The notes under the pieces were generated by a model. The model did no database searches. It was not told the origin of the DNA and was given only the letters and a program-made list of their open reading frames with translations. From Prorocentrum cordatum (taxonomy: Eukaryota; Sar; Dinophyceae; Prorocentrales; Prorocentraceae), in contig CAUYUJ010013847.1 of assembly GCA_963575745.1 (NCBI GenBank), forward strand, positions 212,501 through 274,500: 62,000 nt of DNA, written 5' to 3'. Below are positions 10,196 through 21,400 of this stretch, piece after piece. A program made the translations under genes and the position numbers. Position 1 is the first letter of the stretch. Each line of letters begins with the position of its first letter.

Positions 10196-10264
10196 AGATC
10201 TCGAAGGGCAAGTTAAGATCTGGAAGATCAAGTTAAGATTTGGAAGATCAAGTTAACTTGATCT
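10196..10264. repeat. Short direct repeats around GGAAGATC
   Basis: Three successive copies of an about 23-bp motif with core AGTTAAGATCTGGAAGATC occupy this segment and end in the palindrome AAGTTAACTT. It borders the GC-rich 234-bp duplication. No function is evident. Confidence 0.7.
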
Positions 10265-10319
10265 ACCAGAATTTCATTTTGACTATCTGAACTGTTTTTG
10301 GTCATCTCAGCGGGCCGCT

Positions 10320-10760
10320 GGGCAGCTGGGGTCGGGGCCGGAGCCCGGCCAGGGCCAGGGCTGGGGCCAAGGCCGAACCGCCCGGGGGGAAGCGTATCTG
10401 ACCCGGGATTTCCCCAGGACACCCCCCTCCCCGGCGGGAAGGGAAGAAAGGGAAGGATTCGACGTCTCTTTGGAATTTTGTGGAACACCGGGATTCGCGG
10501 GTTTCTTGTGCCGGGGCCGGGGGTGGAACCGGGACCGGAGCCGGATCCAAGGGCCCGGGTCAGGGCCGGAGCCCGGCCAGGACCGGGGCCGGGGCTGGGG
10601 CCAGGGCCGAACCGCCCGGGGGGGAAGCGCATCTGACCCGGGATTTCCCCCGGACCCCTTCCCACCTCCCCGGCGGGAAGGGAAGAAAAGGAAAGGTTTT
10701 TTTTCAGATTTTTGAGGGAATTTGGTGGCACTGCGGGATTCGCGGGCTTCCTGGGATAGG
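10320..10760. repeat. Two tandem copies of a ~234-bp GC-rich unit
   Basis: The motif CCGGAGCCCGGCC recurs about 234 bp apart, followed in both copies by CCGAACCGCCCGGGG, TGACCCGGGATTTCC, CCCCGGCGGGAAGGGAAGAAA and GGGATTCGCGGG at matching spacing. The copies differ by substitutions and small indels, so the duplication is not very recent. It lies upstream of the ligase exon, possibly in an intron. Confidence 0.85.
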
Positions 10761-11259
10761 CGTCGTTCCTCACCCATCCGGCAGGACAGCCTCAGAGGGA
10801 ACAGAGAAGAACCGACCAGCCTCTTCCACACGCCGACACAGAGTCGGCGGATTCTACCCTGTACCGTTGACGAGCGCCTCTCGAGCTTGCACCTCTTACG
10901 TACAAAAGTATGTGGTGCACCGTCTGCGTGCAGTCCTCGATGTTGTACCGTTCATGTGCAGGCGCAGCGTTGCACAGCGCAGCGCAGTTAAGCCCTTGAC
11001 ACGACATCATCACCATCGATCTTCAACATTGCAATTGTACATGGCCCAATCGAGGTATTTTGAGACGAGTCCATGCCTCGCAGTTCTAAATTCATTCCTG
11101 GGATCGTGGGTCGATCATAGTGACCAGGTTCGCTCTCGGTGTCACCGCGGATGTTGTCCGTTTGAGACAGCCCAACAGCGGTCAGTGTCGGTTTGGGACA
11201 AAAACTGTGGTTTGGCAGCATATTTGCTGTGTACGTACCCATCTGGGGCGTGCCAACAG
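10761..11259 (+). other. Sequence upstream of ligase exon, probable intron
   Basis: The ligase frame stays open across this stretch but gives non-family-like residues, so I treat it as intron or decayed sequence. It ends GTGCCAACAG at 11259, a plausible 3' splice site. No other feature is visible. Confidence 0.4.
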
Positions 11260-11868
11260 GAGGTGGTGTCGGCGGTGAGGCGTTTGAAGGAGCCGAATCA
11301 CGAGCTCCTTGGGAGGATCCGCCTCTACGTCTTCGATTGCTTCCAGCTGGGCCATGATCTCGAGTTCCAGAAGCGCTGGGACCTCGTGCAGGACATCATG
11401 AGGAGAGCTGGCCCCAGCGTGTCGAGCGTCTTGTTAGTGGAGTCGACCTTGCACCGCGGCGAGGACCTGCCGGGCGCGATCGAGAGGGAGCTCGGCAACC
11501 GGCTTCGCGAGGGGTACGAGGGGGTCGTGGTGCGCGACCCGATTGGGGTCTACGAGACCAGGAAGAGGTCTGCCAGCCTCTTGAAGTTCAAGCGCTTCGA
11601 CGACGCGGAGTTTGCCATCGTGGGTTGGGAGGAGGGCGAAGGCACCGCGGCGGGCACTGTCGTCTGGAAGTGCGAGACGAAGGACAAGCAGGTGTTCTCT
11701 GTCAGGCCAATGGGCAATGTTGGCGAGAGGCGCGCCTGCTTCCAGCGCGTGCAGGAGTGCTTCGAGGATGAGTTCCACGGCAAGCTCCTGACCGTCAGGT
11801 ACCAGGGCCTCAGCGATGACGGGATTCCTCGGTTCCCAGTCGGCGTCGAGATCCGCGATTACGAGTGA
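11260..11868 (+). CDS. ATP-dependent DNA ligase, C-terminal exon (partial)
   Basis: About 202 codons end at TGA 11866-11868. The sequence reads as the last third of a nucleotidyltransferase-type DNA ligase. EVVSAVRR and YVFDC (motif III-like) come first, then EGVVVRDP (motif IV, Glu at 11518), LLKFKRF (motif V lysines at 11584 and 11590), and an OB-fold with TVRYQ, LSDDG and PRFPVG before a final IRDYE. The family seals nicks through an enzyme-AMP intermediate. The adenylated lysine of motif I (KxDG) and the upstream adenylation domain are not found in the preceding sequence, so either upstream exons lie beyond repeat-filled introns or this is an isolated fragment. I place the exon start after the AG at 11258-11259 because residues before it stop looking like the family. 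The frame has no internal damage. The motif order and DDGxPRFPV element favour a small, virus/organelle-type ligase over the large nuclear LIG1. Confidence 0.75.
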   Translation, partial: EVVSAVRRLKEPNHELLGRIRLYVFDCFQLGHDLEFQKRWDLVQDIMRRAGPSVSSVLLVESTLHRGEDLPGAIERELGNRLREGYEGVVVRDPIGVYETRKRSASLLKFKRFDDAEFAIVGWEEGEGTAAGTVVWKCETKDKQVFSVRPMGNVGERRACFQRVQECFEDEFHGKLLTVRYQGLSDDGIPRFPVGVEIRDYE

Positions 11869-12710
11869 TTCGGGGCTTCAGTTGTGGGGCGTTGTCGGAG
11901 GTATCGACGTCGCAGGAGGCGAACGAAGAAGCCCAAAATCTGGGGCCATCTTGTGGACGTTGAAGCCTCATTGGGATGTTTTTGACCCCTTTTTTCGGCC
12001 GTATTGGAAACACTGGGGCAATGTTTGGTTGCATCGGGCGATACGGGGAGCATAGTTAGGGGCAGCATTAGGGCAATCTCAGGGGCCGATGAAAGCGAAA
12101 CAGGCCAAGGTCAAACTATGTTGACAAAAGGTTGTGGTTTTAGCACTCGCTTTGAATCCGCAGCGCCGCGGCCAACCCCCTTTCTCCTCACATCCTCCCC
12201 TCCTTCCTCCTCCTGCTCCTCCTCCCCCTCCTCCTTGATCCTCGTAAATATGAAGTCTCGCTTTTGCCAGAGGTCTCCCCCCGTAGGGCTCAAACACAGA
12301 ATCTCGAGCCTCGTGAGTAGGTCTCGAACGCCCGATCCGCCCATCTTCCTTGATTGGTGCCTCTGGTTGCATTCCTATTTCCCAGTGGTGCGTCATCGGA
12401 TCATCGGCGCTGCTTTGCTCTCTCCTCGTCCTCTCCCTGCCTCCGCTCCCCGTCCGCATGCCAAGTTGGCCCCTACCCCGTGGCATCGCTCGGACGAGTG
12501 CCTGTCTTCTCGGCCAGGTTCTCATTGAGGAGAATATTGGATCATCGTGCGAAAAAACAATGCACGAAACCGAAAAACGCACGGGGAGTGGACGTCCGAG
12601 CGATGGCGAGACCCACCTACACACCCCGCCACACGGACCGTGCCCCTAGGCACCAGTGAGGGCGCTTGCACGCGGTCTTTCCGCCCGCTTCTGGGCGACG
12701 CGCGAGGGGA
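11869..12710. other. Intergenic sequence, no supported gene
   Basis: No family-like frame was found. A minus-strand acidic peptide around 12160-12340 comes from a (TCC)n-like stretch at 12195-12240 and was not accepted as a gene. Confidence 0.5.
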
Positions 12711-12873
12711 GGAAGTGAGAAGGAGAAGGCCTTCTCAGAAGGTGGCGGGGCTTCTCGGAAGCCCTCGCGCCTTCTGAGAAGTGTTCTATGTCTTCGAGCA
12801 AGGCTCAGATTATTTTTCAGAAGGCCGGGGGGACTTCCGAGCATTCTTAGAAGGCCTTCTCCTTCTCACTTCC
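12711..12873. mobile_element. 163-bp foldback (MITE-like) element
   Basis: A perfect 25-bp inverted repeat forms the ends: the left arm at 12711-12735 (begins GGAAGTGAGAAGGAGAAGG) matches the reverse complement of 12849-12873. The 113-bp centre contains further AGAAGG/CCTTCT words that can pair. No coding capacity and no clear target-site duplication are seen, so mobility is inference from the terminal inverted repeats alone. Confidence 0.6.
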
Positions 12874-14489
12874 CCCCTGGGCTCGCCGCCGAATTGCGGC
12901 TCACTCCTCACGCGGATCGTGCCCCACCCCACAAGGCCTTCCTCCACCACGTCCACGCGAGTCTGCCCTCGCTCAAGGCTGCTGCAAATCCGATAATGTT
13001 GGCAGCCTGTCTCGAATCCACATGCTTGGCACGCACGCGTACTGTAGGTTCACGCGGCGATGGCGCGCAGGCGTTGCCGGCGAAGGCGTTCAAGGTTGAA
13101 TTCTGCGACGCGAAAGCATCAATGAACACTGTGACGCCGCCAGACCCGACGGAATTCAATTTTGAACGGGCGGGGCGCGATCGATTCAAGGTTGAATGAT
13201 CGATGCTGTGTCAAAAGCTTCTGCGCGCGCTGACGCCGCACGAACCTACCGTATCGCCATAGCCCGCGCGCCAGACCTGCTTCCACATCAGCAAGATTTC
13301 GGCCCGAGTACGCCAGAAGGGCCGCCCGCCGCTGATGAGAGCGGTTCCTTCTCCTCCACCATGCGAACCCACATCAGACTTGCAATCCTGGTGGTTTCAT
13401 GGAGCCCCCACCGCTCCAGGAAAGACCACTTGCCGCATTAAATCGCAATCGGAAGTCCGTGCGTTCCTGGCCATCTCGTGTAGTGCGGCTGGCCCACCAT
13501 GCATGATATATCGTATCGCATCTAATTGGGCCGCGTCGTTGTGCGGGATGCCAGCAAAATATGTATCGCTTACCGCCGAAGATAGGTTATGTGTGATGAC
13601 GCGTGACCTGCGGCAGCATTTGTGGGCCACCGTAGCAATGACGAAGTAACCCAAAAAAGCTCAGAGAAACACTCCAGCGATCAACCATCCCCATGGCAAT
13701 GCGATCGGACCAAACCTTTGGAAAACATATAAGTTCGGCAGCCATCCTACACATACCGATGCAGTGTGGACCGTCGCTTTGTAACAATCCCGAGGGAGCG
13801 ACGACATATACGCGGCCGTTGACTCTGCTGCTGCGGTTCCCCACCACACTGAATACCCCCAACCAGATAACGTAGTTCCCCAATCAGCCCAATCGAAACG
13901 TTGGATGAATTCTGAAACCCATGTCATTGGTTGTTGGCGGCGAAATGCGGCGGCGAGAGGAGAATACATATGGTGCGAAAGACGAGATGTACGCGGTAAG
14001 TGGGACGCGGATGAAGATGGGATGTCGGATATGGGGGTGTGGGGCTTTGGAGCTTTCGAGCCATATGCAATCGATTGTCGAAAAATGTTTTAAAAGGGCC
14101 CAAAATGTTCTAAGGACGGCCCCAAGACCGTTTGAAATCGCCCCTAGCGAGGCCCAAGAGCGTCCCAAGAGGCTATTGTGGTGGCCCCAAAAGGATGTTA
14201 AATGGTGACCGAGTGCGGGCACAGATACACAGCCCCCCCACACGGCTAGGCAGAAGCGGAGCGAGCGTGCTTTTTATCATCTCACGCAAAAACGGGGGCG
14301 CAGGCCCGGCTAAGCGAGGAATTACCCCGCGACGTTCCCAACCGTTTCTATACATGTCGTGATCATATTCAGGACCACTCAATGCTGACGGGCATGCTGA
14401 AAACCCGCAGTGCGGAAGAAGAGCACCCAGCAGTGAAATCAGAACAGCACAGCAAGAAGAGCAGCGGCAACGCGTGAGACGTACATCTG
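12874..14489. other. Intergenic sequence, no supported gene
   Basis: Composition is more balanced than elsewhere in the window. A short word TTCAAGGTTGAAT occurs at about 13089 and 13184. A minus-strand frame at 13661-13969 is Trp-rich and unrecognised; I did not call it. Nothing else could be supported. Confidence 0.5.
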
Positions 14490-15590
14490 TTGGGCCTCCC
14501 AGGAGCCCACGAAAGTGGCGACAGTTGCGCAGATCGCAGCCCCCAAGGGCACCGCGAGGTCTCGAGGTTGTCCGCGTGGGAAGTACGTCCGCGGGCCTCC
14601 CAGGAGCCCACGCGAAAGTGGCAACAGTTGCGCAAATTGCAGTCTCCCCAGGGCCGCCGCGAGGTCTCCAGTCGTCCAAGCGTGTGCCCTGGAGGTGCCC
14701 TGGACCCCGTCGTACGAGGTGGCGGTTGGGGGGCGGGACCCCCCCCGACCCGTCCCCCCCCCCTACCGACCGCCCACCACCCGTCCCCCCCCGCGCGACG
14801 GTTACCTCCGCTGGGCATTCCAGGCAGCCCACGAAAGTGGCGACGTTGCGCAGATCGCAGCCCCCAGGGCGCCGCGATGTTTCGAGATGATTCGCGTGGG
14901 CCCCAACCTCCCGCTTGGCCTCCCAGGATGAGCAACGACAAGTGGCGACCAGTTTGCGCAAATCGCACGCCCCCCGGGCCCACCGCGAGGCCTTGGGTGG
15001 TCCGCATGGAACCCCCCTCCGTTTGGCCGCCTCCCAGGAGCCCACGAAAGTGGCGACAGTTGCGCAGATCGCAGCCCCCAGGGCACCGCGAGGTCTCGAG
15101 ATGGTCCGCGTGGGACCCACCTCCGTTGGGTCTCCCAGGAGCCCACGAAAGTGGCGACAGTTGCGCAGATCGTAGCCCCCAGGGCACCGCGAGTTCTCGA
15201 GGTAGTCCGCGTGGGACCCACCTCCGCTGGGCCTCCCAGGAGCCCACGAAGTGGCGACAGTTGCTCAGATCGCAGCCCCCCAGGGCGCCGCGAGGTCTCG
15301 AGGTGGTCCGCGTGGGACCCACCTCCGCTGGGCCTTCCAGGAACCCACGAAAGTGGCGACGGTTGCGCAAATCGCAGCCCCCCCAGGGCGCCACGAGGTT
15401 TCGAGATGAGCCGCGTGGGACCCACCTCCGCTGGGTCCCCCAGGAGCCCACAAAAGTGGCGACAGTTGCGCAGATCGCAGCCCCCAGGGGCGCCGCGAGT
15501 TCTCGAGATGGTCCGCGTGGGACCCACCTCCGCTGGGTCTCCCAGGAGCCCGCGAAAGTGGCGACAGTTGCGCAAATCGCAGCCCTGGTA
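14490..15590. repeat. Tandem array, ~101-bp unit
   Basis: The word CCCACGAAAGTGGCGACAG recurs at about 14500, 14600, 14828, 15041, 15142, 15243, 15344, 15447 and 15549, with the last copies spaced 101-103 bp. Each unit also carries GCGCAGATCGCAGCCCCC and GTCCGCGTGGGACCCACC. The array is interrupted around 14650-14810 by a C-rich unrelated segment. Homogeneous right-hand and divergent left-hand copies suggest expansion at the right. Confidence 0.95.
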
Positions 15591-15609
15591 ACTTTCGCCA
15601 AAGGCGCCA

Positions 15610-15740
15610 AAAATACTCCTCCTCCCTCCTCCTCCTCCTCCTCCTCCTCCCTCCTCCTCTTCCTCCTCCTCCCGCCTCCTCCTTCTCCTCCTCCTCCTTA
15701 TTGTTTCCTTCCTCCTTCCCCTCCTCCTCTTCCTCCTGCT
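15610..15740. repeat. (TCC)n microsatellite
   Basis: Nearly pure TCC/CTC triplets directly follow the 101-bp array. Confidence 0.95.
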
Positions 15741-15956
15741 GAAAAGGCCGAAAAGCCTCTAGTGGGCAGCCGAAAAAGCCAAGATGCCTCTAGTGGGCGG
15801 CGGAGAAGACCGAGAGGCCTCTTGTGGGCGGCGGAGAAGGCCGAGAGGCCTCTAGTGGGCGGCGGCAAGGGCCGAAAGGCCTCTAGTGGGCGGCGGAGAA
15901 GGCCGAGAGGCCTCTAGTGGGCGGCGGAGAAGGCCAAGGACCTCTAGTGGGCGGCG
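15741..15956. repeat. Tandem array, ~31-bp unit
   Basis: About seven copies of a unit containing GCCTCTAGTGGGCGGCGGAG and GAAGGCCGA are visible, spaced about 31 bp. The array starts immediately after the TCC microsatellite. Confidence 0.9.
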
Positions 15957-16139
15957 GCTTACACTACGTATTAGCGTTCGCGGGGTTTGCCACGGTGTTA
16001 ATCGGCCTGCGCTTAGCAGGCTCGCTTCGGATCCGCTTCCCTCGTAAAACACGTTTGATTCGCGTCGCGGCGGCAAGATTTCGGGCCTGCCGATGCCGTA
16101 TTCCTTCGTAAAACACGTAGGATTCGCGTCGCAACGGAT
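15957..16139. repeat. Spacer with 27-bp direct repeat
   Basis: Two copies of TCGTAAAACACGT plus GATTCGCGTCGC lie about 70 bp apart (near 16041 and 16110). No gene is visible. Confidence 0.7.
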
Positions 16140-16500
16140 TGCGCGGAGCGCTTGTCGGGCCACCTCGGAGCCGCTCCCGCTCGCGCAGGGTCGCACGGGA
16201 TGCTTGGCGCGCCGCTCCGGAGCCGCTCCTGCTCGTGCCGGCTCGCACGGACTGCTTGGGGCCGCTCTGGAGCCGCTCCCGCTCGTGCCAGCTCGCACGG
16301 AATGATTGTCGGGCCGCTCCGGAGCCGCTCCCGCTCGCGCCGGCTCGCAAGGAGCGCCTTTCGGGCCGCTGCGGAGGCGCGCCCGCTCGCGCTCGCTCTT
16401 CAGAATGCTTGTCAGGCCGCCCCAGAGCCGCTCCTGCTCGCGCCAGCTCGCACGGACTGCTTGTCGGGTCCTTTCGGAGGCCCCGCTCGCGCCGCCGGCT
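16140..16500. repeat. Tandem array, ~51-bp unit
   Basis: GGAGCCGCTCC recurs at 16167, 16219, 16269, 16321 and onward with 50-52 bp spacing, together with GCTCGCACGG. About seven copies are present. Confidence 0.9.
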
Positions 16501-17190
16501 CGCACGGAGCGCTCGCGCCACAGACGGCGCCTTCGGCCTCGCCCCCGCGCCCGCTGCGGCCGCGGCCCACGCCTGGCGCGGCGCCTGGCGCACTCTGGGC
16601 GACCACCCCATTCTCCGAGCTATCTTTGAAGGACTCCACAGGAGGCGCCTTCGGCTTCGCCCCCGCGCCGCTGGCGGCCGGCGGACCACGCCTGGCTTGG
16701 AGTAATTTCATAGGGTTGGTGCTTATTTCCGAGCTATCTTTTCCACTCTCCTCTTCCTGCTTGATTCTCAGGTGGCTCCGCGACCCTTTCTTTATTCTCC
16801 CCCCTCCCCCCTTCCTTCCTCCCGGCTTCCACCCTCTCCTTCTTCTTTCTCTTCTTCCTCCTTCTTTTCTTATCTTACTTCCTTCCCTCTATTGAAGAGG
16901 CGCCACAACTTTATTTCGGAATCGCCCCCGCGCCCGTTGCGGCCGCGGCCCACGCCTGGCGTGGCGTCTGGCGCACTCTGGGCGCTATCTCCGAGCTATC
17001 TTTGAAGAGCGCCACAGACGGCGCCTCCGGCGTCGCCCCGGCGCCCGCTGCGGCCGCGGCCCACGCCTGGCGTGGCGCCTGGCGCATTCTGGGCGCTTTC
17101 TCCGAGCTATCTTTGAAGGGCGCCACAGACGCGCCTTCGGCCTCGCCCCCGCGCCCGCTGCGGCCGCGGCCCGCGCCTGGCGTGGCGCCT
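16501..17190. repeat. Interrupted tandem array, ~111-bp unit
   Basis: Copies near 16519, 16640 (partial), 16920, 17013 and 17124 share CACAGACGGCGCC, CGCCCGCTGCGGCCGCGG, GCGGCCCACGCCTGGCG and CCGAGCTATCTTTGAAG. A T/C-rich insertion separates copies between about 16700 and 16915. Confidence 0.85.
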
Positions 17191-17315
17191 CTTGGGTGCG
17201 CCTGGGAACGCTTGGGAGCGCTTGGGAGCGCCTGGGAGCGCCTGGGAGCGCCTGGCGCGCTTCTGGAGCGCCTGGGAGCGCTTCTGGAGCGCCTGGAAGC
17301 GCCTGGGACGCCAGG

Positions 17316-17352
<37 letters not shown>

Positions 17353-17405
17353 TGGGAGCGCCTGGGAGGGCCTGGGAGCGCCCTGGAGCGCCTGGGATCG
17401 CCGGC
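17190..17405 (+). repeat. Decamer array (GGGAGCGCCT)n
   Basis: About 20 copies of the 10-bp unit with minor variants. This decamer recurs in every A and B cassette further right, so this copy may be the remnant of such a cassette to the left of D1. Confidence 0.95.
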
Positions 17406-17464
17406 CAGGACCGGGGGCGCATCCGCCCGTCGAAATGTTTACGACAGTAGCGGGGTCAGAATGT

Positions 17465-17488
17465 GGGTTTAGGGTTTAGGGTTTAGGG
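17465..17488 (+). repeat. Interstitial telomeric tract, TTTAGGG x3
   Basis: Three TTTAGGG units in G-strand-forward orientation form the left border of cassette D1. Confidence 0.95.
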
Positions 17489-17528
17489 TGTCCTCTGTCA
17501 GCGCTTGCTGATCATCATTCGCGTAAGA

Positions 17529-17560
17529 CCACCCCCACCCATAAAATGGAGTGGGGGTGG
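17529..17560. other. Hairpin near left end of D1
   Basis: A perfect 10-bp inverted repeat, CCACCCCCAC and GTGGGGGTGG, is separated by 12 nt. D2 keeps the hairpin (about 25480-25511) with one mismatch. Confidence 0.85.
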
Positions 17561-18039
17561 GGTAATCGTGTTGAGGTGACATCATGTTGAGCGGATTCAT
17601 GTTTCGGCTACGGGGCCAGCTCCCCTTTTCACATTCCCACCCCGCGCCCGTTAGGGCGGCGAACCACCCACGGCTTTCTCTATTAGGGTTTAGGGTTCAG
17701 TCGGTAGTCGAGGTTCTCTTTCTCTTAGGGCTCCACGATTCCAGTCTGTGTAGATCGCTTACGTAATGCTACGACATGCGGCTTTGAGACTACTAAACCG
17801 ATATTTTGTTTTTTTTTTTTTTGTGTGTCGCTCGTACACAGATACCCACTTGAGTCTTAAGATATGCGCAATCCTGGGTTCAGGGTTGACGCTTTGCGTC
17901 GGGGGGGAAAGTTTGGGGTGAAACGCCGCGCAGGCGTTTGATTGTGCGCTTGTGGCGCCGGCTCCGCTCGCTTCGCTCGCTCCGCCGATACCGCTCCTCT
18001 TGAGCTGGCGCGCCCAGGAGCGGCCGGGGGCCTGTGCGG

Positions 18040-18319
18040 CAGCTTATTCACCGTGAATGGCGCCTGGGGTGCCTTGGAAGGCCTTGAGAGAGCCCTGGAG
18101 GGCAGTCAGGTGGGCTCCTGGGGGGCTCCTGGAGAGCTCCTGGGGGCTCCTGGGCGGTGCCCAATTCACCGTGACGCTGGTCTGCGGGGGCTCTTGGGGG
18201 GCTCCTAGGGGGCTCCTGGGGGGGCCCTGGGGAGCTCCCAGAGCGTTCCTGGCGGGTTCCTGAGGGGGTGCATGGGCGGTGCTCAATTCACCGTAACGCT
18301 GGTCTGGGGGGGTGCCTGG
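18040..18319 (+). repeat. Diverged tandem repeats at start of D1 array
   Basis: Three units of about 120 bp contain CAATTCACCGTGACGCTGG, GGGGGCTCCTGG and GAGCTCC. They resemble the first array of D2 (25940-26530) more than the main D1 array. Confidence 0.8.
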
Positions 18320-18390
18320 GGGGCTTTTTTTTTTTTTATTTCTCTTTTTTTTTTTTTTTCCTTTTTTTTTTTCTTTCTTTTTTTTTTCCT
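18320..18390. repeat. T-rich tract inside D1
   Basis: About 70 bp of T runs broken by C and A. It may be the A-tail of a minus-strand insertion or a simple expansion; no body of an inserted element is recognisable. Confidence 0.85.
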
Positions 18391-18407
18391 AGGGGGCTCC
18401 TGGTCGC

Positions 18408-21400
18408 CAGGGCCGCCCAGGCGCCGTGACGGGCAGGCGCCCTAACTGGCACCCCGGGAGAGCCCTGGGGAGGGGCATAGCCCCGGAGCGTCTCTATGGA
18501 GCCCAGGAGCGCCCTGGGCCGTCGGGCGGGTGTTAATTCACCGTGACGCGCGCCTGGGGTGCTCCTGGGAAAGCACTGGGAGGGCCCTGGGAGGGCACTG
18601 GGGAGGGGCATCGCCACGGAGCGTCTCTGGGGAGCCCAGGAGCGCCTTGGGCCGTCGGGCGGGTGCTAATTCACAGCGGCGCGCGCCTAGGGTGCCCTGG
18701 GAGGGCCCTGGGAGTGCACTGGGAGGGCCCTGGGAGGGCCCTGGGGAAGGGCATCGCCACGGAGCGTCTCTGGGGAGCCCAGGAGCGCCCTGGGCTGTCG
18801 GGCGGGTGCTTATTCACCGTGACGCGCGCCTGGGGTGCTCCTGGAGCGCACTGGGAGGGCCCTGGGAGGACCCTGCGGAAGGGCAACGCCACAGAGCCTC
18901 TCTGAGCAGCCCAGGAGCGCCCTGGGCCGTCGGGCGGGTGCTAATTCACCGGGACGCGCGCCTGGGGTGCCCTCGGGGGGCACTGGGAAGGCCTTGGGAG
19001 GGCCCTGGGGAGGGGCATCGCCACGGAGCGTCTCTGGTGAGCCCAGGAGCGCCCTGGGCTTTCGGGCGGGTGCTAAATCATAGTGAAGCGCGCCTGGGGT
19101 GCCGTGGGAGGGCACTGGGAGGGCACTAGGGAGGCATCGCCACGGAGCGTCTCTGGGGAGCCCAGGAGCGGCCCTGGGCCGTAGGGCGGGTGCTAATTCA
19201 CCGTGACGGTGCCCTGGGAGGGCCCTGGGAGGGCCGGGGGAGGGGCATCGCCACGGAGCGCCTCTGGGATGCCCAGGAGCGCCCTGGACCGTCGGGCGGG
19301 TGCTAGCGCAACGACGCGAGCCTGGGTGCCCTGGGAGGTGCTGGCAAGGCACTGGGAGGGCCCGGGGAGGGGCATCGCCACTGGGTTCTGGGCAGCCAAG
19401 GAGAGCCCTGGGCCTTCGGGGACGGCTGCTAATTCACCGTGACGCGCGCTTGGGTTGCCCTGGGAGGGCCCTGGGGAGGAGCATCGCCACGGAGGTCTCT
19501 GGGGAGTCCAGGAGCGCCCGGGTTGTCGGGCGGGGGGCTAATTCACCGTGACCGCGCGCTGAGATTGCCTGGGAGGGCCTGGGAGAGTGCCAGGGGGGGG
19601 CATAGCCACGGAGCGTACTCTGGGAGCCCAGGAGCGCCCTTGGCCGTCGGGCGGGTGCAATTCACCGTGACGCGCGCCTTGGGTTGCCATGGGAGGGCCC
19701 TGCGAGGGCCCTGGGAGGGCACTGGGAGGGCACTGGGGAGGGGCATCGCCACGGAGCGTTTCTGGGGAGCCCAGGAGCGCCCTGGGCCGTCGGGCGGGTG
19801 CTAATTCACCGGGACGCGCGCCTGGGGTGCCCTCGGAGGGCACTGGGAAGGCCTTGGGAGGGCCCTGGGGAGGGGCATCGCCACGGAGCGTCTCTGGTGA
19901 GCCCAGGAGCGCCCTGGGCCGTCGGGCGGGTGCTAAATCATAGTGATGCGCGCCTGGGGTGCCGTGGGAGGGCACTGGGAGGGCTCTGGAGGGGGGAAAC
20001 GCCACGGAGCGTCTATATAGTTTGGATGCTGGGTGAGACCAGCGAGCGCCCGGGGCCGTCGGGCGGGTGCTAATTCACGTGACGGGGCCCTGGGAGGGCC
20101 CGGGAGGGCCGCCTGGGGAGGGGCATCGCCACGGAGCGTCTCTGGGGAGCCCAGGAGCGCCCTGGACCGTCGGGCGGGTGCTAGTTCACCGGGACGCGCG
20201 CCTGGGGTGCCCTCGGAGGGCACTGGGAGGTGCTTGGGAAGGCACTGAGAGGGCACTGGGGAGGGGCATCGCCACTGAGCGTTTCTGGGCAGCCCAGGAG
20301 AGCCCTGGGCCGTCGGGCGGGTGCTAATTCACCGTGACGCGCGCCTGGGGTGCCCTGGGAGGGCCCTGGGAGGGCCCTGGGGAGGGGCATCGCCACGGAG
20401 CGTCTCTGGGGAGTCCAGGAGCGCCCTGGGTTGTCGGGCGGGTGCCAATTCACCGTGACGCGCGCCTTAGATGCCCTGGGAGGGCACTGGGAGGGCACTG
20501 GGAGGGCCCTGGGGAGGGGCATCGCCACTGAGCGTTTCTGGGGAGCCCAGGAGCGCCCTGGGCCGTCGAGCGGGTGCTAAATCACCGTGACGCGCGCCTG
20601 GGGTGCCCTGGGAGGGCCCTGCGAGGGCCCTGGGAGGGCCCTGGGAGGGCACTGGGAATGGGGCATCGCCACGGAGCGTCTCTGGTGAGCCCAGGAGCGC
20701 CCTGGGCCGTCGGGCGGGTGCTAATTCACCGGGACGCGCGCCTGGGGTGCTCTTGGGAAAGCCATGGGAGGGCCCTGGGAGGGCACTGGGGAAGGGCATC
20801 GCTACGGAGCGTTTCTGGGGAGCCCAGGAGCGCCTTGCGCCGTCGGGCGGGTGCTAATTCACAGTGGCGCGCGCCTGGGGTGCCCTGGGAGGGCCCTGGG
20901 AGTGCACTGGGAGGGCCATGTGAGGGCCTTGGGGAGGAGCATCGCCACGGAGCGTTTCTGGAGAGCCCAGGAGCGCCCTGGGCTGTCGGGCGGGTGATTA
21001 TTCACCGTGACGCGCGCCTGGGGTGCTCCTGGGAGCGCCCTGGGAGGGCCCTGGGAGGGGCATCGCCACGGAGCGTCTCTGGGGAGCCCAGGAGCGCCCT
21101 GGGCCGTCGGGCGTGTGTTAATTCACCGGGACGCGCGCCTGGGGTGCCCTGGAGGGCACTGGGAGGCCCTGTGAGGGCCCTGGGAGGGCCTTGGGGAGGG
21201 GCATCGCCACGGAGCGTTTCTGGTAACCCAGGAGCGCCCTGGGCCGTCGGGCGGGTGCTAATTCACCGTGACGCGCGCCTGGGGTGCCCTGGGAGGGCCC
21301 TGGGAGGGCCCGGGGGGGGCACTGGGGAGGGACATCGCCACGGAGCGTCTCTGGGGAGCCCAGGAGCGCCCTGGACCGTCGGGCGGGTGTTAATTCACCG

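Noticed and set aside
12111-12344. Minus-strand acidic peptide as an exon
   Set aside because: Most of it is translation of a TCC-rich simple repeat; no independent support.
13661-13969. Minus-strand Trp-rich frame as a membrane protein
   Set aside because: No family resemblance, no context, and a competing frame is equally long.
14490-16500. CRISPR array
   Set aside because: Repeats are directly contiguous without unique spacers, no cas genes are present, and the context is eukaryotic.
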